Source: Sambucus nigra (lineage: Eukaryota; Streptophyta; Magnoliopsida; Dipsacales; Adoxaceae). Taken from it: a stretch of DNA of 64,000 nucleotides. This document shows positions 48,676-60,950 of the stretch, piece after piece (position 1 is the stretch's first letter; each line of letters starts with the position of its first letter). The notes under the pieces are model-generated. The model did not search any database and was not told the DNA's origin. It saw nothing but the letters and a program-made list of their open reading frames with translations. The stretch covers positions 684,758,202 to 684,822,201 of the forward strand of contig OX422208.1 in NCBI GenBank assembly GCA_949130495.1, read 5' to 3'. The translations under genes and the position numbers were made by a program.

Positions 48676-50698
48676 TAATAACACATTATATGGTTGAATA
48701 ACTTGAGTCTGTACCATATACGAGTTCTAACTAGTTTGGATATGGTGACAAAATAGGTTAATTTTTTTCCTGAGAAATCTTCTCCATGATTTGCAAAGCT
48801 TCATCAACAATCATACTATCCAAGACATCAAATCTACTGAAAAGGGAAGTAAAGTATTGCATTAACCACACTATAGGACACAAATCATGCATAAATAAGT
48901 GTTTGTGTGTTTTCATGTGCTTAAATATTTTTAGAATTTTTTTAAACATTTTTAGATCATTTAAAATGAATTTTTAAACATTTAAAATTAGGTTTTAAAA
49001 ATGTTGTGGGCTAATTTGAAAATATTTTTATTCCTTTAAAACTTTTCAGGGTAGAATCTAAAATCGGTACAAAATTATGGGGGAGCAAATGGGATTTTGT
49101 TTAAATAAAAAACACACATTTTATATTCCTTCTCAGTCCTACAAATGTTGATCTATTAATAGATACATTTTTATTTTTAATGTCTCACATATCTGAGCCT
49201 GATTGTTAACCCTTGTATCATTTTAATCAACGCATGTCTTCTAAGAGAATCCTAGTGAGTGTAAAATGAGCCAATGGGATTAAGCGGTTGAGCGGTTCAT
49301 TTATCACCATTAGATTTTCATTCTAATAGGCGAACTTTTCTCAGCCGTTCATTTGACTCATCCTTCCATATCCTTCCTTAAGTAGCATAAATAAGACTCT
49401 TAGGGTCCCCATTTGAGAAATTTGGCAATTCGTCCATTTGAGAGAAAAAAGAGATAAGGGAGAGTAGAGAGAAAAGATAAAGGAGAGAGAGAGAGAGAGA
49501 GACCAGAAGCCATTAGAGATATTATCTTAGGTTTTTCTTAAACCAAACACTAGTTTATTTGTATAAATTAAAACCAGAAAAAAACCATCCTTGAGTGTTT
49601 AGATTGTTAAGTTTTCTTGGAGATTTTGGGGGTTTGACAGTCTTCAAGAAACTCTTCAAGCATTTTCTCTCTTAGGAACACATTCTCTAAGTGTTTTTCA
49701 CATTTCCTCATAGAAAGTGCGAGAAACTTACTTGAGGAATATTTTCACGTATATCTTTAGTGTTTCTATTCCCATTCTCTTTTGGATCTAGTATTATTTT
49801 GTATATTTGTTTAGATCCAATATATCTTGTTTAGATTTCTTGAAAAACTAACTTCTAAAATGTGTGATTTTTCAGATCTAAAGTTTAAGTCCATAAAATA
49901 GTGTTTTACAATTTGTGAAATATATTTTGTATATAAATCAGTTCTTGTGACATAGATCTATTTTTTTGAAAGATTTAAAACTTCAGATCTCAAAACTTCA
50001 TTTTCTACATTTGAAGTTTGATTTTCTTGAGAATCCTAGAAGTTGCATGTCATTTAGAACCTCTACAATTTGTTAGGATTTATTTGTATAAATCTGTTGA
50101 GAGAAGTGAACTGCATATTTCCATGTGTTTCACATCACTGTCATAGACATTTTCACATGATCACCTAGTTAAGTGTGGTTCATTTGATAGATTTTTTGTT
50201 GATTGATTCCAATAGATCAAGAAGCAAGAATTGATGCAACGAAACATCGAGGAGATCAAAGTCAGAATAGAATTACCGTGGAGGAGAATGCTCAGTAGGT
50301 ATAATTCAATTCTTAGTCTTAGTATCTTGTGTGCTTGTTTGTGTGCATGCAATCCTATTAATTTTGTTTTCATTATAGTGGATTTTTATTTTGTGGCGTA
50401 GAGTTCACCGCGCATGTTTTCCCTAATTTGAGATTTTACCACTTAAAAAATCATCGTGTTAAAATTACTTTTCTTATTCTTATTGCTTATATTTATTGGT
50501 TTCTAATCAAAGATTTAGTATAGGTTTTTATTTTAAGAAACTTAAGGTAATATATTTACCATATCTAACATCCAAAAAGGAAATCAGTTTTTACACATCT
50601 TATATGGTGATTTAAAAAGGAGTTTCATCCAACGAGTTTGTTTTTGGAGTTTACTTAAAATTTAACTTTTAGTTAAAGATCTTGTAAATGCATTTTTA
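48676..50698 (+). repeat. SIRE-like 3' LTR
   Basis: It begins TAATAACACATTATATGG (the expected TG is now TA) and ends CATTTTTA beside CTTAG. The TATA box position has CATAAATA near 49386. Only about 21 bp of (AG)n stands where the 5' LTR has a 124-bp compound tract. Confidence 0.88.
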
Positions 50699-50703
50699 CT
50701 TAG

Positions 50704-53070
50704 ACCCTCCACCATGACGTTGCTCTGCCAAGCTTGCTCTTCGAACTCAAAGAGTTTCTTCTTCAAGTCATCATTTTCTGACTAAACAAGAGCGTCGAGC
50801 TTGCCCATATCCTTGGAATATGCCAGTCGGGCCTTTAAATAATTTATTTCTTGTTTCATGGAAGCTTCCACATCTTATTAGACCTTAAGGCCATCCTTCA
50901 GTTTAGCGACCAGGGTAGATTTGTCCTTATAAGCTTGAGTCCTCTTTTTTAGAGATTTACATGCAGCCGGAAATGCTCGGTGAGCCTGCGCACTAGCATC
51001 TCGCCCAAGCACATTGTCTAATTTACTAGAAGGAGGAATTTCCTAGGCATCAATATACAACAAAAAAATGGAATAAACAAGTAGATTATTAGAAAAATAC
51101 ATGAATTGACACAATCAAAATGATGTTTTCATTAAACAAAACAAAGGATAAGTAGAGCAATTACAATCTAAGGAAAGAAAAAAGAGTACATCAAGTGAAA
51201 AAAAAGATGAAAAAAACCCTAAGACTACATGCTTAACTTCTTCCCCCACTCTTCTGTCTCGGCCTATTTTTTCTTGGTCTCTACCTCCTTATCTCTAGGC
51301 ACCACCTCATATGCCTAGTTGATAGAAAAGCTGGAAAGAGGCTCATCATCGATAGTGGGAGGGGGACCTGACTAGTGCCTCCCGAATTTCTTGAACTTGG
51401 AGGGGACTCCAGTTTCCACCAAGGCTCTTTCCAATTCTTTCTTAAAGCTCTCCCTTTGAGCATAGGTGATATGGATTCTGGCGTTGTCATATGCCTCCTT
51501 ACAGCCTTTCTCAAAGCTGACAACCTTAAGCGTGGGGATTTTCTCTACCTCCTTAGCCAACTTAGAGTTCTCCACCTACAAAAGGTTATTCACAGACTTT
51601 AAGAAGGACATAACAAAGGCAATAATATCATTCTCCTTATCATGGTCCTACCTGGCCTTAAGCCTGACCTCCTATGACTTTTGGAGGGCCTCAGTGAATT
51701 CATAGTTTTTCTTAGACTGATTGGCAGGGCCATCTAGAAGACGGGTAAACTCTGCCATAAGCTATAAAATAGAAAGAAGAAAGTTTTAGACTATACCACA
51801 TCTTGAAAAGATAAGAAAAGAAAAGGGATAATTTTTACTAATGTAAGAGTTTGAGAAGCCCGAAGAGATAGATGGTCGGGACCCAACATCATTGAACGCT
51901 CGTGATATCCAGTGAGCACTGCCCCTCTCAATAGGTCGACGATAAGAAATGGGTTTGAGGCCGCACTGTTGGCCTTAGGAGTATTAGATAAGGAATAAGG
52001 AATGCTACTCTTCTTCGGTGTCTCAATGTACATCTGCTTATTTTCTTCCTCTCTTTTTTTCTCCTCTTTTCTCTTCTTCTTTTCTCCTTTTTTTCTTTCC
52101 TTCTCCTTGGTCACTAAAATTGGGCCACCGATTCTAGGGTACTCACCCATCACCCTCTTAAGGCTTTAATCCTAACAGAAAGTAGGATTTGATCATCGTC
52201 TTCATCATCGGTGCTCTTCTTACTTTTGGGGGATTGATTCCACTTCCACTCGATTGAAGGAGAATGAAGTTTCCTTATTCGAGAGAGGAAGGTTTGGGAT
52301 ATCATCCAGTGGACGAGCAATAAAGATGGTGGTGGTGTTTGAGTATTCTAACAGAAGAGTCGTTGACCTATGGCTCTCTTCGTCTGGAGACAATCTTTCA
52401 TCCTCTAAACCTTCAGGAGGTCAGCAACTTTGATATTGTAGTGGGATGGCTCCTTTTTTTTTACGAGTTGCACAGAGATAATAGAGAGCATGAAATAGCA
52501 AGTAGAGTAAAAAAATGGAACAGAAAGTCAGCAATTGAAAAAAATCAAATATCAACCTATATCATCTCCACCTAGTCAGGGCATAGAATCCCTATGTATT
52601 TCTTTCCCTCAGGAAGGGACAGATGCTGTTAATTTTCAGCAATAAAACACTGATCCCAGCATCCTTTGTTGTAATCAGGGAGGTTCACCACCCAAATCTT
52701 ATTGGCCTTTGTCCCCTTTAGGTAGACAAGACCATTAGAGACGTGCGACCAAATGTAACAATATTTAATCTCTGGGATCCCCAAATTGGTACCATAAAGT
52801 GCATTGATCCTATGCACACTGTTAACTATTCGCTAGGTATTAGGGGCACATTAGGCAGGAACAATTTCAAAATAATAAAAAAAAATCCCAAAAAAAGGGA
52901 TTTGGGGGATATGTTAAACCCCCTTGAACCACGGTGAGGGTATAAATCCAGTGCCCCCCATGGATGTCCCTGATATCTCTGGGCATGGGGGAACAGTTGA
53001 TTTCCACCCAGGAAGGAATTGAGAACATTTTCCTAAACTCTTCTATACTTTTACCATGAAGAGTAGCCAT
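50704..53070 (-). pseudogene. Antisense ORF of the Tat element, N-terminal and coiled-coil parts
   Basis: Minus-strand pieces in order: from 53070 MATLHGKSIEEFRKMFSIPS and GGLTYPPNPFFWDFF; from about 52817 EIKYCYIWSHVSNGLVYLK and GCWDQCFIAEN; a Lys/Glu-rich stretch near 52050; from 51575 SKLAKEVEKIPTLKVVSF and RESFKKELERALVE; and near 50950-50720 a coiled coil with MKQEINYLKARLAYSKDM. The layout fits the antisense ORF described for some Tat-lineage elements. It continues at 20105. Several stops and shifts are present. Confidence 0.7.
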
Positions 53071-54003
53071 TGCTGGAAGAGATAAAAACTACTGCTAACT
53101 GAAAAAGACAAACTATAAATGTAAGGAGTATAGATGAAGACTTACAAAGGTAGAAGAATGCGAGGAAACTGTGAGATTTTTTCTAGATAGAAGGAAAGCT
53201 TTGGAAGTGTTGGCAAGAAGAGGCACAAAATGCAAAAGTGATAGTTTGAAGATCTTCAACCCAATTTGAATCCTTATGCACAATCATCGGACATAATGCT
53301 CGTGGTAGATGTTTGGTTCTTCATCTCCCTGCTTGGACAAGCGTGTCCTCAACATTTTAAAGTATTTACAGGACCGCCATGTCGATTTTCAAATTCAATA
53401 CTCAAAGGCACTTGGACCTACTAGAAACTAAAATCTACTAGCCCAATAAATCTTATCCCAGAGCTTTTGGGGGTAATTTTAGGGGCCACAATAATTAGAC
53501 CCATTTACAAGTTGGCCAAATAGGCCTAGTAGGGAATAAAGCTCGCCCGGCCTAACTTTGTTGTTAAATGAGATGATACATTTATCACATGGATAAATAT
53601 ATTAGGATAAGATCAAAAGGGTTAGAATAATCTTGGTAAGATATTTAGGGATACCACACGAGTTGATCACAAGTTGAAGAATTCCTTTTATAAATCGAAC
53701 ACTTAGCAATCACTATAAATGTAACCCTCACCCCAGGGCCTAAGGGCATGAAAAATTGAAACTTAAGAGAACTTAATAAGAAAGACAGTAACCTCTCCGT
53801 GGACGTAGGTGTAACACACCATATTTCTAAAAACATGAAATCTGTTGGGAATTTAAAACTTCGAGTAAAAATAAATTTTTGGAAATTAATAATTCTCATA
53901 TTTAAAAGGTTTATCTTGATTTATATAAAAAGGAATTTTTATGAGAATTAAAATCGGATTTATAATAGGAGAGTTTAGCATTTTATATAAAAAGAGAAGA
54001 AAT

Positions 54004-54130
54004 TTCGAATCTTAGGGCATTCGAACCGGTTCATAGGGAGGGGCGAACCGGTTCGCTCGTACAGTTTTGGAAAATTAAAATCTTTAATTCTAGATTTGTG
54101 TAGGACTCAATTTTTTTTTATATATATAAA
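54004..54130 (+). promoter_or_regulatory. Three phased palindromes upstream of the LTR TATA box
   Basis: TTCGAA (centre 54006.5), GAACCGGTTC (54027.5) and CGAACCGGTTCG (54049.5) are spaced 21 and 22 bp. The TATA box starts about 65 bp downstream of the last one. Confidence 0.7.
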
Positions 54131-54889
54131 AACTCAAAGTGAAGGGTTTAAGGTTTTTAAAACATATTTTATCCTTCTTCAAAAGCAAGAGCCTACTATA
54201 ATTTCCATCATCTCTTTCCTTTCAACCCTAAACCTTTTAAACTCAACTTTCAACTCAAGATTCGAAGAATTGAATTAACATTTCTCAAGATCATATAAGA
54301 GTGTGTTGCCATCAAATAAGATTCTTCAAACGTTTTTATAGGCATGAATATTTCTATTGTTCCTATTTAGTATTATGCATTTTAAATATTGCCTAAACTC
54401 TAATAATCATCGTTTTCTTAAAATAAATTAAGAAAGCTAATAAAAAAAAAGTGAAACTAAATTTGGGCCTATTTTTATTTAAATCTTTAACGTGAATTCA
54501 GACTCAAAACCCTTACATTCGAAGATTAGAGGTTGAGGTTATGTTAGAATTTATGACGTTCGCATGTAAAATAAATCGTAGGGATGTTATTAATTGATTT
54601 CGACATGTAAAACTACGTTAATTGTGTGTATCTTGTAGAGTAGAGACTTATTGTCGTATGTTCCTAAAAATATGCATGTGAATAAAAATTCTATAAATTG
54701 ATGGTAAAAGGAATTGTTATAATTTAATGGACATAATTTGAGTAAGTAGTAACTTTGTGAGTTATTGAAAGAATTGTTGTGATAGGTTGAGAATATGACA
54801 TGTGTGATTTGTTAATTGAATTAATAATTGACACCGCATGGACAACGGGATTATTGAGGTAGTTATTTCTTTTACCTTATTTTTAGATT

Positions 54890-55520
54890 GCTTGCTAGGT
54901 ATGTGACTAGTAGGTAGGCCTTAGTTGTTGGTAACACCCTCTAGGTATGGGACTAGATAGTGTGGGTTTTACGAATGGATGATTCTAGGGTGGGGCTGAA
55001 TTATACATCGTTTTCATTAGATCGTTAGCCTAGGTACGAGGCTAAGTAGTATCTATTGGTAGGTATTCTCCCTAAATGATAGGCTATGATACACTTGCAT
55101 TTTGGAGACCTCTTGGTATGGGGTTAGGGATAGTTTGAGGAATTTATGCTCGATAAAAGGGCGGGGCTAATATAAATAATGAGAACTTGAGAAAATTGGG
55201 AATTAGTACCTAAGACTTATAACGGGCATTAATATGAATTTGAGTCGCGAGTGTGTGCCGGGTAGACAGATATCGGGTCGACCAACTATAGCAATGTGTG
55301 TGTGTGTTGGTGTCACGACTATGTTCAGGGATGACAGAATACGGGCTTAATGGCTATAGTGATATGTTGTGCATGGAACCTCACGAGTATGTGCCGAGAT
55401 GATAGAATACGTGCACTCTGACTATAGTGAAGGGAATGGATGTGATGTGTTGGAACTTAAGATCACTAAGAGTGTGTGAAGGACCGATCAGGGGTCGACT
55501 CTCCATAATGGTGTCGCGCG
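54890..55520. repeat. Degenerate tandem modules in the solo LTR
   Basis: Two kinds of loose repeats. Three or four copies of a CTAGGTA-G-GACTAG motif lie between 54890 and 55110. Four copies of a GTGTG...ACAGA-TACGGG...ACTATAG-type motif lie between 55245 and 55520. Spacing is roughly 65-75 bp. Confidence 0.6.
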
Positions 55521-56350
55521 AATAAAAAGAATTGGATGATTAAATTAAGTAAGAATAAGAGAGAATGTTTGAATTGTAGTTGAAATGGAATAAGTGGACT
55601 TAAACGATTGGGGTGGCTTAGTTATGTGGGTAGATAGTGGTAGTTTATTTTTACTCGCATGTTAATATATATCTCTCTTAATTTAAAATACTCTATTGTG
55701 ATGTTTATCATGTATAATGCTATTGTCCGGGTTCACGGACCCTAATTGGGAGGAGTAGAAAGTATTAATGCGGTGGGCTCTGACCCATTGAGTTGACTAA
55801 CATTTCAGGTATAGTTGTTGGAGTAGCAGTATAGGATGTATTGAATATCTTTGGAGTGCAGCTGGAGTTTTATTCTATTTGCTTTAGTAGTTTAGATTAC
55901 AATTCCATTCCGTCGCTTTATTATGAGATAATTATATATGGATTTGGTGGGCCTGTCAGTTCCACAATTGTTTATGATTTTTAAGTCAGATATTTATTAT
56001 TGGATTATTTCTTTTGAGTTTTAAATAAAATTGGAGTTGGATTTATTTTAGAAATTATCATGGTGATGGATATTATTGATTGAATTTTTTTTTATATATT
56101 CGTTGGATTTAATTGATTTATACCTTGTGAATTAAAATTTTAAATGTCCCATATGCATGTCATGAGCTAAGAATGGTATTTAATTTAGTGATACCCGACA
56201 TAGTTTGGTGGCGGCCGACGCCAGAATGCGCAGGATGTTACAGTAGGCAATTTTCCAAGCCATGTACATCTTGTGTTGTGATTGGCATCTTTATTTCGTC
56301 CTTTATATTGCTTTTTGGATCTAGTTAATTTTGATTAATTTTCATTCACA

Positions 56351-56945
56351 ATTAGGTCTTGTGTAATTCTACCAAAGAAGTTTAAAGAGCCCTTTAGAAA
56401 AAAAATATGGTACCGATGAGGAAGGAGCTAAAAATATGCAGTCAGCCATTTTCTAAAATTTTAGATGACGGATAAAAAATTAATTGTTTCCAAGACTCGT
56501 GAATTGCAAAAAAATTGACACAATATTATTCCTGAAGGAATGAAACTCGATGAGCAGTCCCAGGTTACTGTTATAGTTGATAAATTACCTCTCAATTAGA
56601 AAGATTTTAAAAATGCTTTGAGGCATATATCAAAATAATTTTCGCTTGAAAATCTCACCAACCGTCTTATAAACCGTCTTACGAATGAGGAGGATTCTAG
56701 GAATGAAATTCTTGCAGTGTCTAACAAGAAAAATTATATCTAGAACCGCACTCCGGTTGTTATAAAACCCATTGGCAAAAAACTGAAATATCATAAAAAG
56801 AACCACAATTAAAATTTTAAACTAAATAAAATCAGAATAAGAATAAGTATCACCTTGCTATAAATCGACAAGCTAGTAACACCGGGCAGTTTCTCTACTT
56901 TAGGTGTAAGAAGCCTGGACATATAACTCGTAAATATCAGAATGG
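56351..56945 (+). pseudogene. Copia B gag, C-terminal part
   Basis: The gag frame resumes with a STKEV motif and EKKYGTDEEGAKN, followed by a MTDKKLIVSKTRELQK-like stretch and VDKLPLN-KDFKNALRH. The zinc knuckle region at 56890-56940 reads YFRCKKPGHITRKYQ. Two of the four metal ligands (first and last cysteine) are now tyrosine. Stops are frequent. Confidence 0.82.
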
Positions 56946-56989
56946 ACCTCATCCTACTCCATAGGCAAACCTAACCAAAGAGGACTTAT

Positions 56990-58350
56990 ATGCCATGATT
57001 TCTCAATTCAATTTGGTTAATGGGGCTGAAGTGTTATGAGTAAATACTGGCTCTTCTCATCATATCTTTTGTGATTATTCTATATTCAAGACTTACTCTG
57101 AGGTTGAAAATAAGAAGGTGTTGTGGGATGATTCTCACTCCACTAATGTTGTGGGTACTGGAGAGTGAAATTGTAGTTTACTTCTAGAAAAACTATAGTC
57201 CTTAAGTAAGTCTTGCACACTCCCGAGATAAGAAAGAAAATGATTTATGACTATCTCCTCGACAAAGCTGGTTTCACTATGACTGTCAGGGCAAATTTAA
57301 TTACCTTGACCAAAAATTATATTTTTTAGACTAAGGTTATGCCACTGAAGGAATGTTTAAATTGAACGTTGATGCTATAAATAAAATTTAAGCTTTTGCT
57401 TATATTACTTGTTATTTTAAGGTGTGGCGTGCTAGGTTTTGTCGTGTTAATAAACGATTCATTAAAAATATGAGTATATTGGGATTAATTTAAAAAATAT
57501 CACTAAATGATTTTGAAAAATACGAATGGGGTAGTCAAGCTAAAATGACACCACACAAATCTATTATTAGAAAATTCGAAACACTCGGCTTAATTCATTC
57601 GAATATTTGTGAATTGGATGGAATTATGACTAGAAATAGTAAATCTTACTTTCTTAATTTTATTAATAATTGCCTGGACTATTCTCTATTGTATTTAATG
57701 AAAAGTAAAAAATGAATTGTTTAAAATTTTCTTAAACGAAATTAAAAAAATAATTTAATCGAAAGTTAAGAGGATACATAGTGGTAGAGATACCGAATAT
57801 GATTCTGGAGCGTTTATTAAATTTTATAAAACCCACGGTATTATACAAGAAATACATCCTCATATTCTCCCAAAATGAATGGTAAGGCCGAAAGAAAAAA
57901 TAGGACTTTAACTGAATTGGTAGTTACTATTTTAGTAAACTCAGGGGTTATCTCATATTGGTGGGGAGAAATTATTTTAACGGTGTGTCATGTGCTTAAT
58001 AGAATTTCTAAGACTAAAACAAAAAAAAATCCTTATGAATTTATTTAGCCAAATGTGTCATACGTTAGAGCGGGGGGGGGGGGGGGGAGGGGTGCTTAGC
58101 TTATGTATGTATACCCGACCTTAAGAGGTATAAATTGACAAATAGAACATGTGAATGTGATTTTATTCGCTACAAAGTTAATAGCAACGAATATAGATTT
58201 TATGATTTAAAAAATCAAGTTATTATCGAATCAAACGTTGCTGATATTTACGAAGATAAATTTCTATTTAAATTGAGAAATAGTGTGGGCTCAACATCCA
58301 CTAGCGTTTCTAAGAAAAGGTTGTACCTAGCACAAAAGGCTCCCGCTTAA
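56990..58350 (+). pseudogene. Copia B protease and integrase
   Basis: The protease active site reads VNTGSSHHIF near 57040 where family members have DTGSSHH, so the catalytic aspartate is asparagine. The integrase zinc region (HVNKRFIKNM and DFEKYEWGSQAKMT) lacks its cysteines. LIHSNICELDG has asparagine at the first catalytic aspartate. PKMNGKAERKNRTLTELV keeps the glutamate. Near 58072 a guanine run breaks the frame just before the conserved GCLAY-like start of the next block. The last part is a 71-residue open frame (NRTCECDFIRYKVNSNEY) of the usual GYK.YRL.D type. Confidence 0.83.
58072..58092 (+). repeat. Guanine homopolymer (16 G) in copia B
   Basis: Sixteen G, one A, then four G, within the coding frame between VSYVRA and VLSLCM. 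Family members have a short GG here, as in a WGC codon set. Either slippage expansion or a sequencing or assembly fault. Confidence 0.9.
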
Positions 58351-58648
58351 CTGCAGAGTCTGAGAAAGGTAGATGCCGACTGGCCTTACCTCCATATATG
58401 GAGAGGATGCTCCCATGCCTCGAATCCGAGACTAATCGTAGCCTGATCGAGGGCACTGGCACTGCTATTCTTAAAAATTTACAACCTAATGAATCTATTT
58501 TAGAACCAAGAAAAGTAAAAGTGATCGTATTGAAAAAGATTTTGATCCCGACTTTTACGCTTACATATTAGAGGAGGACCCTAATACCTTTCAAGAAGAT
58601 TTATCTTCTTTAGATGTGGATTTATGACAAGAAGCTATTAATGATGAA

Positions 58649-60100
58649 ATGGAAGCAGTGGAAGCTAATAAAACTTGGCATTTAGTGGGTCGTTCACCGA
58701 GGTGTAAAATAATTGGTTGTAAATGGATTCTTAAAAATAAATTAAAACTCGATGGTTGTGTTGAAAAATATAAGGCACGTCTAGTTACCAAAGATTTTAG
58801 ACAAGGTGAAAACATGAACTTTTTTGATATATTTTCACCGGTGATTAGAATTACATCGAAACGAGTACTATTTTCATTAGCTGCTTTAAATGATTTACTT
58901 ATACACCAAATTGATGTTAAAACTGTCTTTTTAAATGGTGAATTGGAAAAGGAGATTTATATGGACCAACCTGAAGGTTTTTTTACAAGTCAAGGAAATA
59001 AGGTGTGCAAATTAGATAAATCTCTTTATGAACTAAAACAGGGACCTAAACAAAGTCATGATAAATTCAATAGTTTAGTAGTCTCTAAAGGATTCAAAAT
59101 AAATGAAAGAGATAATTGCATTTATTATAAATATAAAAATAACATTTGCACTATTATATGTATTTATGTGGATGACTTGCTTATATTTAGATCTAATTTT
59201 CATGTCGCAGATAATGTTAGATATTTATTATGTGCGAAATTTGATATGAAATATATGGTTGAGGCTAGTGTAATATTGGGAATTAAAATTAATATATCTA
59301 AAAAGGAAATTTCTTTAGGTCAATCTCATTATATTGAGAAACTTTTAAAGAAATATAATTATTTTAAATGTAAACCTGTTAGTTGTCTATTTGATCCTAG
59401 TGTAAAGTTGTTCAAGAACACTAGTGATATTGTTAATCAAACTAAGTATGCGAACATCGTTGGTAGCCTACGTTGTGTTACAAATTTCACTAGACCTAAC
59501 ATAATGTATATTTACCAGTAGACCTAGTATGGGGCATTGACATGCTATTGAGATGGTCATGCAGTGTCTTAAAATAAGAATGAACCTTAGATTACACTAT
59601 AAAAAGCATTATGCTGTCCATGAAGGATTTGGTGATGATGATTGGAACATCTTATCTCATGACTCTAAACAAAGTTACTAGTGGATACATATTTAATATT
59701 CCTAGGGGTGCAGTTTCATGGAAGTAAAAACAGACTATTATGGCGCAGTTGACGATGGAGTGGAAAATGATAGTGCTAGCTACAGCTAGTGATGAGGCAA
59801 GATGGTTAAGAAACCTTATGTTAGATATTCCATTATAGGAGAGACCGATGCCAGTCATACGAATCCATTACGATACTACCACGACTATTGAAAAAGTTGA
59901 GAACCATTACTATAACGATAAAAAATGATAAATACGTCATAAACACAACACCGTTAGAGAGTTTATCTCTATGGGTGTTATGAGAATGGATCACATACGG
60001 TCTAAGAAAAATTTGGCTGAGACGTTGACGAAAAGACTAGCAAGAGAAAAGGTGTGGAACACCTTGAAAGGGATGGGAATAAAGCCCTTAGATGTTTGAG
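58649..60100 (+). pseudogene. Copia B reverse transcriptase and RNase H
   Basis: A clean 290-residue frame (58649-59521) covers most of RT: NKTWHLVGRSPRCKIIGCKW, KYKARLVTKDFRQGENMNFF, DVKTVFLNGELEKEIYMDQP, SLYELKQGPK and the intact catalytic IYVDDLLIF (YVDD at 59165-59176). It ends in TRPNIMYIYQ. RNase H follows with DDDWNILSHDSKQSY, then many stops, to NLAETLTKRLAREKVW-like near 60060. RT is the best-kept part of this element, but with protease and integrase dead it is not functional. Confidence 0.9.
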
Positions 60101-60605
60101 TACTTGTGATGTTAACCCAACCTATAGGTTAGAGATCCCAAGAAATAGGTTCAAAGGGTAATAACAATATGTGATTTTACTCTGAGTTCATCCCTATGGA
60201 GCATTCTGAAGCAAGTTAAGGTTAAGTTAATAATAGTTATTAATGAAGTCTTATAGCTCTATATTGAGTGGGGTACCTAACTACGGGAGTATCATTAATA
60301 GACTCACGTATGTGAATGTGAAAGTTTAGGCTGATTCTTATGGTAATTTTGGAGAAATTTCCCAGACCGTTCATTATATTGGGATAGAAGCACATGGTCG
60401 TAACGTGTTGGCGTGAGGATTACACCCAAGTAGGTTTTTGTGTGGGATGTTGTCAGAGATAGAGTTCAAAATTACAGTTACTCTAGTATAATTCTAATTA
60501 TCTTTACTACACAAAGGTTCAAGCCGAAAGACACCTTAGCCTATACACAATTCTATACATTATTTCTCAATAAAAATATTTTTTTAAAATTTACAAGTTG
60601 GGGGT
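60101..60605 (+). other. Copia B 3' spacer and purine tract
   Basis: No gene. About 500 bp from the RNase H end to AAGTTGGGGGT (60594-60605), the tract before the 3' LTR. Confidence 0.7.
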
Positions 60606-60949
60606 TGTTGGAACAAAGATCTTTAGTCTTATGTAAAATTTAAAAAAAAAAAAGGAAAGCCCCACCCATTGCTGCATTTTTCTTTACAGATATAAGAGAG
60701 GATATGTCTATCTTTTGACTGTTGGTATTTTTTGTTGTAATCAAAAGTGGGAAAATAAGAAACCATATTTTCTTATTTTCCTCCATACTTTACCCCGGGA
60801 TTTATGCTATGTGTTCCTCCCTCTTTTTTAGAACCGTTGATACAAAATTGAAGTCTTGTTTTCAATGGATACAATTGAAAAATATTAGCTCTCTCTACCT
60901 CTCTAATCAAACACTTCATGAAAATATTTTCTCACGAAAATATTTCATA
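60606..60949 (+). repeat. Copia B 3' LTR (left part)
   Basis: It begins TGTTGGAACAAAG and matches 15230-15565. The match stops at TATTTCATA, where a different sequence starts. Confidence 0.85.
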
Positions 60950-60950
60950 C

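Larger units (their letters stand above)
53810..56242 (+). mobile_element. Solo LTR of a gypsy element
   Basis: A 2,433-bp block starts TGTAACACACC and ends GGATGTTACA, flanked by GTAGG (53805-53809 and 56243-56247). No interior. It resembles the Tekay-like LTRs in its TGTAACA end and in a GGGCTCTGACCC hairpin (55774-55788). A TATA box is at about 54119-54130. Confidence 0.9.
53474..56350 (+). repeat. Tat element 3' LTR, split by a solo LTR
   Basis: It follows the purine tract TTTTGGGGG. The first part is 53474-53809 and the second 56248-56350, together 439 bp against 441 in the 5' LTR. The TATA block CACTATAAATGTAACCC is kept. Confidence 0.86.
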
